A DNA stretch of 64,000 bases, taken from assembly GCF_902459505.1 (NCBI RefSeq), contig NC_047089.1, forward strand, positions 23,826,161 through 23,890,160. The letters are read 5' to 3'. Below, in pieces: positions 56,901-59,483 of the stretch. Position numbers and translations under genes: made by a program. The notes under the pieces are model-generated. The model saw only the letters and a program-made list of their open reading frames with translations, ran no database searches and was not told the origin of the DNA. Origin of the DNA: Geotrypetes seraphini (taxonomy: Eukaryota; Chordata; Amphibia; Gymnophiona; Dermophiidae). The first letter of the stretch is position 1. Each line of letters begins with the position of its first letter.

Positions 56901-57462
56901 CTGAATTCAAGAAAGCTTGGGACAAGCACATAAAATGGAAAGTTAACTTTTGCAAATTTTTTAACAGGCACAGTGGTCTCAGTGCTATGCTGTAGGCAGA
57001 GGCCTGTTTGATGTCTTGAAATTCTTCAAATGGAGGTGCCTATTTCCACAAATCTGAAAGCAATCCCTAAAAGCTGGTGTAGACCATGCTATGAATAAGT
57101 GGTAGCCAATGTTTCTTGAACTGCTTAATAAGCAGTTTGATGGAAACTAAGTGATTTAATTTTATTTTTTTTTATTCATCCTTGTCTTGATGCAAGCTTC
57201 AGCAAAATAAAAAAATTAAAAAAAAACCAAACCCAAAAAAACACCTTTTCAAAAGAGGATAACATACATCTATTTAGAGAATATGATCAACACCATACTT
57301 AAATACCTTGGAATCCTAGAGCCAGGACCACCAGCTCTCCGATGCAGTTCCTCAAGAGTGAGTAGCTCATATTCTTTATATTTCTTAGCCGTCCAGGATT
57401 TCTGAACTGCATTGATAGCATTCACGAAGTCCGTATTGTACAAATATGGCCTCTTTGATAAT
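26423..57462 (-). CDS. Cathepsin C (dipeptidyl peptidase I), exons 4-7 and introns
   Basis: CTSC is a lysosomal papain-family cysteine protease that removes dipeptides from N termini and activates granule serine proteases. This span covers the end of the pro-region and the whole catalytic domain, spread over four exons. The active-site Cys (GSCGSCYSF) is in exon 6; the His ([12 protein letters not shown]) and Asn ([11 protein letters not shown]) are in exon 7. Reading frame and intron phases stay consistent throughout. Introns 6, 5 and 4 are 1.2, 23.7 and 5.2 kb. Exons 1 to 3 (signal peptide, exclusion domain) are not seen and are expected beyond 64000. The exons look intact and functional. 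Confidence 0.95.
27140..27235. mobile_element. hAT hairpin MITE fragment in CTSC intron 6
   Basis: CAGCGCTTCTCAATCCCGTCC start, then CACAATGAATGAGAAACATATG; only one arm is clear. Confidence 0.5.
27245..28078. mobile_element. Fold-back element in CTSC intron 6
   Basis: The left end GCGGATTCTTAAAACTTACC and right end TTTTTTTAAAGAATCTAGGCC are inverted relatives. An inner inverted pair runs from about 27405 to 27670 (TACCTTGAATTAGTTGGCTG returning as CAGCCAACTAATTCAAGGTA), with CAACCTGGGCCAATCAGAGCC returning near the centre. The right third has G-rich GTGGGCATCTCTCC units. It makes up most of intron 6. No transposase. Confidence 0.65.
28156..28287 (-). CDS. CTSC exon 6 (active-site cysteine)
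   Basis: 132 nt, the recalled human length. Acceptor AAATCCAG; donor AAG|GTATG. Encodes the second and third codon positions of Gly, then [40 protein letters not shown] and YAQ plus one base. The second Cys of SCGSC is the catalytic nucleophile. Human CTSC has [20 protein letters not shown] here. Confidence 0.97.
28400..28960. mobile_element. LINE or SINE 3' ends, two opposed copies
   Basis: At 28720-28815 GATTGTATGATCTTTCAAGC, AGGGACCG, TGTACAGCGCTGTGTACATC and AATAAATAGTAATA form a common retroposon tail on the plus strand. At 28857-28945 an inverted partner (GCTCAAAAGAGCTTACAATC) follows. A decayed monomer of the 105-bp family is at 28545-28610 (antisense). Confidence 0.5.
29090..29330 (+). 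pseudogene. Tc1-type transposase remnant
   Basis: Plus-strand traces: [31 protein letters not shown] and a tail like [14 protein letters not shown]. The [12 protein letters not shown] motif around the second catalytic Asp is diagnostic of Tc1-like transposases. Surrounding frames are broken, and an A run at 29331-29352 follows. Confidence 0.8.
29490..30030 (-). mobile_element. CR1-type LINE 3' part
   Basis: The minus-strand frame 29606-29872 encodes [40 protein letters not shown] and [17 protein letters not shown], the conserved CR1 C terminus. The 3' terminus begins at GAACATAGGAATTGCCGC on the plus strand. Upstream coding is lost. Confidence 0.85.
30060..30960 (+). mobile_element. L2-like LINE, 3' part, host of a CR1 insertion
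   Basis: 30075-30310 encodes [40 protein letters not shown] and [12 protein letters not shown], the L2-like C-terminal region. It is broken by a CR1 (about 30318-30792) and resumes at about 30795-30957 with [20 protein letters not shown] and [14 protein letters not shown], ending at TAG. Confidence 0.8.
30318..30792 (+). mobile_element. CR1-type LINE 3' end inserted in the L2-like LINE
   Basis: Encodes [60 protein letters not shown] and WDTHVGSL, followed by the terminus GGGCAGACTTGATGGGCTG...CATCTTCTATGTTTCTAT. The open frame 30075-30689 runs by chance through both LINEs. Confidence 0.85.
30962..31060. mobile_element. Harbinger-like MITE, left half
   Basis: GGGGCTCCTTTTACTAAGC then CGTTAGGGCATTAACGCATG and GCACGCTAGACACTAACGCC. 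Truncated where the L1 sequence starts. Confidence 0.6.
31485..32393. mobile_element. Harbinger-like MITE in L1
   Basis: GGGCTCCTTTCACTAAGGCG at the left and CAAGGAGCCC at the right, with GCGCGCTA-rich arms. It interrupts the L1 coding end and is itself interrupted by the hAT at 31528-32315. Flanks TTA against TTT fit a 3-bp Harbinger duplication with one change. Confidence 0.75.
31528..32315. mobile_element. hAT non-autonomous element, TSD CGCGCGCT
   Basis: CAGAGCCGGATTTAGATG at the left, GGAAAATCCGGCCCTG at the right, both followed inward by GAGGCCCTAGGCT in opposite orientation. Perfect 8-bp duplication CGCGCGCT at 31520-31527 and 32316-32323. The GC-rich core (31810-32180) gives open frames on both strands with no recognisable domain. 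Confidence 0.9.
32746..33640 (+). mobile_element. CR1-type LINE 3' part, older subfamily
   Basis: YCV..SG and LEKVQ coding traces at 32748-32815, then after an L1 insertion the sequence continues at 33242 (ATTAGGGCAATTAAAGGG...) through the C-terminal TFFxxRV-like region to about 33640. Heavily decayed. Confidence 0.7.
32813..33227 (+). mobile_element. L1 3' end insertion with 14-bp TSD and poly-A
   Basis: AGAAAAGGTACAGA occurs at 32799-32812 and again at 33228-33241. The insert ends in a poly-A of about 23 and includes CACATCCAGGGTGGGGGGG. It is 5'-truncated and interrupts the older CR1. Confidence 0.85.
33641..34415 (+). mobile_element. CR1-type LINE 3' part, older subfamily
   Basis: Traces of [20 protein letters not shown]-like sequence, then [20 protein letters not shown]-like sequence and the C-terminal region, ending with GATGGGATTGATCTGTCCCA, CATGGCAACGCTCAGGTTCTT. 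Same subfamily as 37430-37690. Confidence 0.75.
34500..34800 (+). mobile_element. Penelope-like terminal fragment with hammerhead-like motif
   Basis: The segment around the motif at 34544-34593 is followed by TTTATCACAGTATTTTTTTA and ATCATGGTACTTTTTAAATT, terminal-type sequence resembling that after the motif at 41737. Boundaries not fixed. Confidence 0.45.
34544..34593 (+). ncRNA. Hammerhead-ribozyme-like motif
   Basis: Stem I GGACCC (34544-34549) pairs perfectly with GGGTCC (34588-34593). Core CTGAGGA (34550-34556) fits CTGANGA and is followed by one extra A. Stem II GGCG...CGCC follows, then AAAAC where GAAAC is expected, and ACGGACCGT could form a small helix III. Close to a real hammerhead but altered in the GAAA block. 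Confidence 0.5.
34925..35095. mobile_element. hAT hairpin MITE, decayed copy
   Basis: CAAATCTCTCATGAATATTC then CATTGCGGATATCTGGAAAA and GGACCAGGTTTGGAAGCCACT; one arm diverged. Confidence 0.5.
35096..35584. other. No gene or repeat assigned (CTSC intron 5)
   Basis: AT-rich DNA without recognisable features; the only open frame (35372-35587, minus) shows no domain. Confidence 0.35.
35585..36718 (+). mobile_element. CR1-type LINE, reverse transcriptase end to 3' terminus
   Basis: From about 35600 the plus strand reads NRMG*GLA-like, [20 protein letters not shown] and FADDAKLC-like sequence in broken frames. Then 35856-36260 gives [30 protein letters not shown]-like, [19 protein letters not shown], and 36211-36639 gives [20 protein letters not shown] and [20 protein letters not shown]. 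Terminus at TGCCGTCATTTTCTATGTTT. At least three frame changes. Best 3' copy of this subfamily here. Confidence 0.88.
36772..37342. mobile_element. Harbinger-like element, TSD TTA
   Basis: GGGCTAGATTCACAAAGC at the left, GCTTAGTGAATCTAACCC at the right, flanked by TTA at 36769-36771 and 37343-37345. Inside are inverted CCCGATTCACTAA / TTAGTGAAT words, a perfect hairpin at 37145-37186 and a hairpin around CGAGCCCGTGGTTTTA. G run at 37213-37235. No transposase. Confidence 0.8.
37430..37690 (+). mobile_element. CR1-type LINE 3' end, older subfamily
   Basis: TTAGTTTAGCAGGGTTTAAA, GATAATTTCCTAAAAGAGAA, GATACTGGGCTTGATGGACC, ending near GGCAATTCTTAGGTTCT; matches 34170-34415. Confidence 0.75.
37800..38645 (+). 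repeat. 54-bp G-rich minisatellite, about 15-16 units
   Basis: Each unit has GGTCTTCG, a run of 7-13 G, AGGGGTGTAGGGGGG and CATCTTCATTTTTGCTAGGGTGA (shown in parts). Units differ mainly in G-run length. The G-tracts make every unit a candidate G-quadruplex on the plus strand. 54 is divisible by three, so long minus-strand frames with an 18-residue period ([14 protein letters not shown] words) stay open; they are artefacts. It lies in CTSC intron 5, with C-rich sequence on the transcribed sense strand. Confidence 0.95.
38646..39430. other. No gene or repeat assigned (CTSC intron 5)
   Basis: Single-copy-looking AT-rich DNA. Nothing recognised. Confidence 0.35.
39433..40330 (-). mobile_element. 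DIRS-type retrotransposon fossil, terminal region, broken
   Basis: The left arm at 39433-39490 (AGATTAGGTTTTTATCTC, ATAGGATTCTGTACC) returns inverted at about 39957-40013, and ATAGGATTCTGTA appears a third time, direct, at about 40031. The same inverted-plus-direct layout occurs at the end of the DIRS copy at 59115-59450. From 40060 to 40330 the DNA resembles, in decayed form, the recombinase end of that copy. It is old and broken, with coding lost. Confidence 0.55.
40526..40800. mobile_element. Fold-back element with one internal satellite unit
   Basis: The left end TAGAGAATAACACTGGAAC and right end CCCCCGTGTCATTCTCCA are inverted. The interior has GAGTTTTGTCGCTGTCCCTG and one unit of the 105-bp family (TTTTAAAGTGTTTGAAGCTT). 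Compact relative of 8627-10060 and 49948-50354. Confidence 0.75.
40801..41412. other. No gene assigned (CTSC intron 5)
   Basis: Moderately GC-rich DNA with no recognisable domain; it may be the flank or internal part of the Penelope-like copy that follows. Confidence 0.35.
41737..41786 (+). ncRNA. Hammerhead-ribozyme-like motif, best copy
   Basis: Stem I: CGTTC (41737-41741) with GGACG (41782-41786), five pairs including one G-U. Core CTGAAGA (41742-41748) fits CTGANGA. One extra A (41749). Stem II: GGGGGTG...CACCCCC (41750-41765). GAAA (41766-41769). Stem III: ACGG with CCGT (41769-41772 and 41777-41780) closed by AGTC. The predicted cleavage site is after A41781, following U41780, a legal NUH site. 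An extra A between core and stem II has been reported in a natural viroid hammerhead. Activity not known. Confidence 0.7.
42104..42480 (-). mobile_element. L1 3' tail inserted in the Penelope-like inverted arm
   Basis: Begins with 15 T then AAATCTTTATTTATTGGATT, an antisense L1 3' end with poly-A. It separates two halves of the right arm, whose continuity is shown by the intact left arm; ATCTT may be a short TSD. Confidence 0.7.
42752..43163. mobile_element. Penelope-like element with perfect 72-bp inverted ends
   Basis: 42752-42823 and 43092-43163 are exact reverse complements (CATTTGG, TTTAAGACGCCTCAGCCCC, ACCACTCCACCGCAGAAAAG in parts). Between them is the sequence CTTCATCATTGGC shared with 3341-3706, and a hammerhead-like motif on the minus strand. 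Confidence 0.75.
43008..43050 (-). ncRNA. Hammerhead-ribozyme-like motif (degenerate)
   Basis: Minus strand: GACCC, TTGATAA, stem II AGCA...TGCT, a few extra bases, GAAA, palindromic ACATGT, C, GGGTC. Stem I is fully complementary. The core carries the same two changes as the motif at 3612, so these copies share an ancestor. Confidence 0.45.
43164..44115. other. No gene assigned (CTSC intron 5)
   Basis: AT-rich DNA. Nothing recognised. Confidence 0.35.
44120..44420. repeat. Palindromes with shared arms
   Basis: Arms of about 90 bp at 44125-44213 and 44224-44320 (GGCTTCACCGAAGCTTTTAT returning as ATAAAAGCTTCGGTGAAGCC) meet at a TATATAT loop. A third half-copy follows at 44320-44420 around an ATCT microsatellite, again with AAGTCAGTCTGCTTATAAG. 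A further small hairpin, GCCTTGAGCATGCGCAGATG..., is at 44437-44464. Confidence 0.85.
44640..44790. mobile_element. Tc1/mariner- or pogo-type terminal repeat
   Basis: GGTTTACGAGCATGCTTCTG returns as ATGCTCGTAAACC, and the end reads AAGGTACCACTGTA. CAGTGGTACC ends next to TA are typical of Tigger/pogo-like elements. The left terminus was not found; palindromes and a G run intervene. Confidence 0.55.
44975..45775 (-). mobile_element. L2-like LINE, 3' part
   Basis: The minus-strand frame 45346-45774 encodes [40 protein letters not shown] and [20 protein letters not shown], the L2-like ORF2 C-terminal region. The non-coding 3' end runs down to about 44980 (TTCAAGGTGGATTACAAAAG). Some frame damage. 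Confidence 0.75.
45776..47095. other. No gene recognised; hAT end and low-complexity frames
   Basis: CAGTGGCCTAGCCATGGG at 45914 looks like a hAT left end, with GC-rich sequence to 46215. The 147-residue frame at 46641-47084 (leucine-rich start [15 protein letters not shown]) resembles no protein I recognise and has no supporting context. Confidence 0.35.
48129..48695 (-). pseudogene. CR1 reverse transcriptase, fingers-palm half (LINE relic)
   Basis: 188 residues from the [12 protein letters not shown] block to [13 protein letters not shown]. The catalytic FADD block is in a different frame downstream, so the enzyme is broken. Confidence 0.85.
48738..49616 (-). pseudogene. CR1 endonuclease C-terminal half and linker (LINE relic)
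   Basis: 292-residue open frame starting [20 protein letters not shown]. Contains the APE-type [10 protein letters not shown] and SDH motifs; the SDH supplies the catalytic Asp-His pair. The first part of the domain is in another frame at 49651-49851. Longest LINE frame in the window. Confidence 0.85.
49910..50388. mobile_element. Fold-back element with two-tier inverted ends and ~1.5 satellite units
   Basis: Outer inverted sequences TTTATGAAAACGTTTTTTAG / CTAAAAAAACGTTTTCATAAA lie at 49910-49948 and 50350-50388. Inner ends GTTAGAGAATGACATGGGGA / CGTCATCATTCTCTAAC belong to the family of 40526-40800. Between them 50040-50215 holds about 1.5 antisense units of the 105-bp repeat. Confidence 0.75.
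50545..50965. mobile_element. Fold-back element, GCGCGCGCC family
   Basis: Left CAAAGGCGCGCGCCGAAG and right GACTGCGCGCGCCTTTGTCC are inverted, as are TTTACTTAATAGATATTGCGCC / GGCGCGATCTCTATTAAGTAAA (in parts) and GGGGGGTTGTAACC / GGGGTTACAACCCCCC. The loop is CTTTTTCACTAAAAACAGGG. A partial copy is at 58090-58385. Confidence 0.8.
50966..51568. other. No gene assigned (CTSC intron 5)
   Basis: AT-rich DNA. TATTTACCTACTGCTCAATA-type words repeat at 51292-51325. Nothing else recognised. Confidence 0.35.
51577..51949. mobile_element. hAT non-autonomous element with central palindrome
   Basis: CAGTGGCGTAGCAAGG at the left, TTAATACGCCACTG at the right; flanks TGCATATG (51569-51576) and TGCCCATG (51950-51957) fit an 8-bp TSD with two changes. 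The arms meet around GACATCACTACC...GGAAGTGATGTC. Confidence 0.75.
52031..52146 (-). CDS. CTSC exon 5
   Basis: 116 nt, the recalled human length. Acceptor TTTTTTATAG, donor AATCAAG|GTACG. Encodes the last base of Arg, then [38 protein letters not shown] and one base of Gly. The segment from IPESWDW is the start of the mature catalytic domain (human [22 protein letters not shown]). Confidence 0.97.
52290..52735 (+). mobile_element. L1-clade LINE 3' UTR (CTSC intron 4 boundary region)
   Basis: GAGCCCATTGACTAAATTTG, CACATCCAGGGGGGTGGGG and the end AATCAATAAAGAATTAAAAA match the other L1 3' ends. It lies 150 bp upstream of exon 5, in the same DNA but opposite strand to CTSC. Confidence 0.75.
52736..53384. 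other. No gene assigned (CTSC intron 4)
   Basis: AT-rich DNA with an A run at 53274-53287. Short frames show no domains. Confidence 0.35.
53385..53548. mobile_element. Harbinger-like hairpin MITE (CTSC intron 4)
   Basis: GGACTCCTTTTACAAAGGTG at the left, CACCTTCGTAGAAGGAGCCC at the right, arms CGCGCGCTAAAATGCCACGC / GCTAGCGCGCGCTAATCGTG. Confidence 0.8.
53549..54424. other. Unclassified intron 4 DNA with a GC-rich hairpin
   Basis: A hairpin at about 54078-54142 (GGTTCCTTTTAAGCTGCACG...CACAGCTCAAAAGGAAC) is probably part of a MITE beginning near 53895. The open frames at 53883-54628 and their antisense partners contain no recognisable domain and cross a CR1 end, so they are not genes. Confidence 0.45.
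54425..54620 (-). mobile_element. CR1-type LINE 3' end
   Basis: GAAATATGATGGCAGATAAAG, CAAATGACCCATCCGCAGC, CAGAAGACTATTCCACGCATC; the same terminus type as 2182-2375. Confidence 0.7.
54770..54935 (-). mobile_element. CR1-type LINE 3' end
   Basis: AACATAAGAATAGCCTTACT, GGGTCAGACTAATGGTCCAT, CCAGGTCACTAGTACCTGGC. Pair of 15985-16270. Confidence 0.8.
55538..55826 (-). mobile_element. CR1-type LINE 3' end inserted in an older CR1, TSD TAGAAAGAT
   Basis: ACATAGTAACATAGTAGATG, CGGCAGATAAAGACCCGAAT and GGTCCATCCAGTCTGCCCAA; flanked by TAGAAAGAT at 55529-55537 and 55827-55835. The duplication and near-consensus sequence suggest a recent insertion. Confidence 0.8.
56066..56720. mobile_element. Long palindromic insertion (~300-bp arms) with 14-bp TSD
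   Basis: GACGTTTAAATACC at 56052-56065 and 56721-56734 flanks an insert whose first ~610 bp form a near-perfect palindrome, centred near 56367 (GGGGTTACTAGGACCCAGTAACACC). Both arms hold TCAATGAAGTAATGAACTTAG or its mirror. The last ~50 bp (after TTATTGTTGACATGG) are unpaired. No coding. TSD length matches the Penelope-like insertion at 3341-3706; family otherwise unproven. Confidence 0.85.
56941..57306. other. CTSC intron 4, CR1 remnant and T-rich DNA
   Basis: The end of the older CR1 fades into AT-rich DNA with T and A runs at 57163-57235. Nothing else recognised. The exon 4 donor lies at the right edge. Confidence 0.4.
57307..57462 (-). CDS. CTSC exon 4
   Basis: 156 nt, the recalled human length. 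Acceptor CTCTCCACAG, donor TCCAAG|GTATT. Encodes [40 protein letters not shown] and [11 protein letters not shown] plus two bases of Arg. Human: [20 protein letters not shown], then WTATTYMEYETLTLGDMIRR. This is the pro-region just before the mature protease. Confidence 0.96.
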
Positions 57463-57813
57463 CTGTGGAGAGCATAAGCGGACATTTTGTACAAGTTTTG
57501 TTATTTTTTGTTCTCACAAGGGATTTCCCCCTTTTTTTAAAAAAAAAGATAGGATAAAGATACACAGTATTTTAATTAAAGGGAAGGGGGGGGTGCATTT
57601 AGACTGTCATGTCAGGAAGGGGACAATGGATATGGAACATACACTCTATACCTAAATTAAAATCTATGAAAAAGCTAACCAAGTTGTGTGTGAATTAGGC
57701 AGATTTTTCCCCCGTTTTCTTTTTAAAAGTGAATTACTGTCGCGTTACATAACCCTTAATTCTTCCAAAGCAAATAAATATATGTGGCTTAGTAATCATG
57801 GAGATTAGATCAC
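57463..57813. other. CTSC intron 3 side, nothing recognised
   Basis: T-rich and A-rich runs at 57529-57550. No feature. Confidence 0.35.
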
Positions 57814-57816
57814 TAA

Positions 57817-57987
57817 GTGCTCCTTTTACTAAGGTGCGCTAGCGTTCTTAGCACACGCAGGATATTACCGCACGCTACGTGGCTAGAACGCCAGCTCAAT
57901 GCTGGCATAAAGGTCTAGCGTGCGGGGCAATTCAGCACGTGCTATTCCGCGTGTTAATGCCCTAACACACCTTAGTAAAAGGAGCCC
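57817..57987. mobile_element. Harbinger-like hairpin MITE, TSD TAA
   Basis: GTGCTCCTTTTACTAAGGTG at the left, CACCTTAGTAAAAGGAGCCC at the right, flanked by TAA at 57814-57816 and 57988-57990. Best evidence here for a 3-bp TSD in this family. Confidence 0.85.
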
Positions 57988-58089
57988 TAAATATTTAAAA
58001 TAGTGTGACATAGTAGAACAAAAATTGAGATTTTCCTTTACAGAAATAATCTTTTTGGAAAAAAATCTGAGATGATATCTGATGAGAGG

Positions 58090-58385
58090 AATTTTGGTGA
58101 CAGGTCAAAAGCGCGCGCCGACAACCCAGCGCAAGGCGGAAGCGCGCCGAAGAAAAACAGTATTTTAAAGGGCTCTGACCGGGGTGGGGGCGAACCCCCG
58201 CACACACTTTACTTAACAGAGATCGCGCCGCCATTGTGGGGGGTTTGGGGGGTTGTAACCCCCCACATTATACTGAAAACTTCACTTTTTCCCTTTAAAA
58301 GAGGGAAAAAGTTAAGTTTCCAGTAAATGAGGGGGGTTACAACCCCTCAAACCACCCACAATGCCGGCACGATCTCTGGAGGGAG
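58090..58385. mobile_element. Fold-back element, GCGCGCGCC family, partial
   Basis: GACAGGTCAAAAGCGCGCGCC, TTTACTTAACAGAGATCGCG, GGGGTTGTAACCCCCCACAT, then an inverted GGGGGGTTACAACCCC and GCCGGCACGATCTCTGG. The right end is missing, compared with 50545-50965. Confidence 0.75.
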
Positions 58386-58489
58386 GTATGTAGGTCTTGC
58401 AGTCGGAGGAGTTCAGAGGGGAGGGAGAGATGGAAGGGTCAGTGGGGGTTCAGCTGTGCAGCGGGGCACAGGTAGGGGGAGCGTTGCGG

Positions 58490-58590
58490 CCGATGAATCC
58501 AGGGACTAAGGCTTATTTTTGGGGTCGTGCTTATATTAAGACCTACCCCGAAAATCACAATAGGACTTATTTTCGGGGAAACACGGTATA
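58490..58590. mobile_element. Terminal part of a TA-flanked DNA transposon
   Basis: AAGACCTACCCCGAAAATC then GGACTTATTTTCGGGGAAAC and ACGGTA is a repeated-end motif of a Tc1/mariner- or pogo-like element. Only this end is present. Confidence 0.45.
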
Positions 58591-59114
58591 TGCATTTTTT
58601 CCCCCATGAATATGTAACAGCTCCGAGGTTATTAGGAAAAAGTTTGAGAAGCCCTGATCTAGTCCTTTAGCAAACCATAGTAGGGAAAAGAATACTCTGA
58701 ACCTAAAATAATCCCCTTCTCCAGGAGTCCTACGTGCATATCACAAAAATATCTATGAATTGCATATGCTCACTAGGTGTTCATGTTGGAGGAGAGTTCT
58801 CGTCTCCTGCTGTGCCTCTTCAGTTTTGTTAACTCCTACAGCCAGTGTACAATGGACTTGTGAAGAGTTAAGTCTCTTAACTAGGCACCCCTTTTACGCA
58901 TATAAGCATCTCAAGCACTATTTTTTTTTTTTTTTTTTTTAATAAGGATGCATGTAAGCACTATAGTGAACATGTATGGGGGGGAGTGTGCATGTGTGCG
59001 GAGTATGGGCGCCTCCCAGTTACATGTGCAGCTTATAAGGTTCACACACCCTTGTCACATTTAGGCCCATTCAGTTACGCCAGCTCTAAGGCTAGTCTAA
59101 CAATGGGTGGTACC
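58591..59114. other. No gene assigned (presumed CTSC intron 3)
   Basis: T run at 58920-58941. The frame at 58760-58942 has no domain. CTSC exon 3 was looked for here and not found. Confidence 0.35.
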
Positions 59115-59116
59115 CT

Positions 59117-59448
59117 AAAGCACAGTTACTTACCGTAACAGGTGTTATCCAGGGACAGCAGGCAGATATTCTTAACGCATGGGTGACGTCACCGACGGAG
59201 CCCTCGGTACGGACCTTTTTAACTAGAAGTTTCTAGTTGGCCGCACCGCGCGTGCGCGAGTGCCTTCCCGCCCGACGGAGGAGTGCGTGGTCCCCAGTTA
59301 GGATAAGCCAGCTAAGAAGCCAACCCGGGGAGGTGGGTGGGACGTAAGAATATCTGCCTGCTGTCCCTGGATAACACCTGTTACGGTAAGTAACTGTGCT
59401 TTATCCCAGGACAAGCAGGCAGCATATTCTTAACGCATGGGTGACCTC
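59117..59448. repeat. DIRS terminal inverted repeat and direct-repeat block
   Basis: 59117-59175 (AAAGCACAGTTACTTACCGT, ACAGGTGTTATCCAGGGACA in parts) returns inverted at 59345-59403. The phrase ATTCTTAACGCATGGGTGAC occurs at 59168-59187 and again, direct, at 59428-59447. Between the arms is a CG-rich stretch (CCGCACCGCGCGTGCGCGAG). This fits the terminal plus internal-complementary layout of DIRS elements. Confidence 0.85.
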
Positions 59449-59483
59449 CAAGCTAACAAAGAGGGAGGAGGGATGGTTGGCCA

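Larger units (their letters stand above)
54940..56940 (+). mobile_element. CR1-type LINE, RT to 3' end, with two later insertions
   Basis: Plus-strand traces: [20 protein letters not shown] (RT block), DFSKAFDI-like sequence, a [17 protein letters not shown]-like block, WIMPKPATG-like sequence, then after 55826 [20 protein letters not shown]-like, CTITETAP-like and [11 protein letters not shown]-like traces to about 56940. Interrupted by a CR1 end (55538-55826) and a long palindrome (56066-56720). Many breaks; old. Confidence 0.75.
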
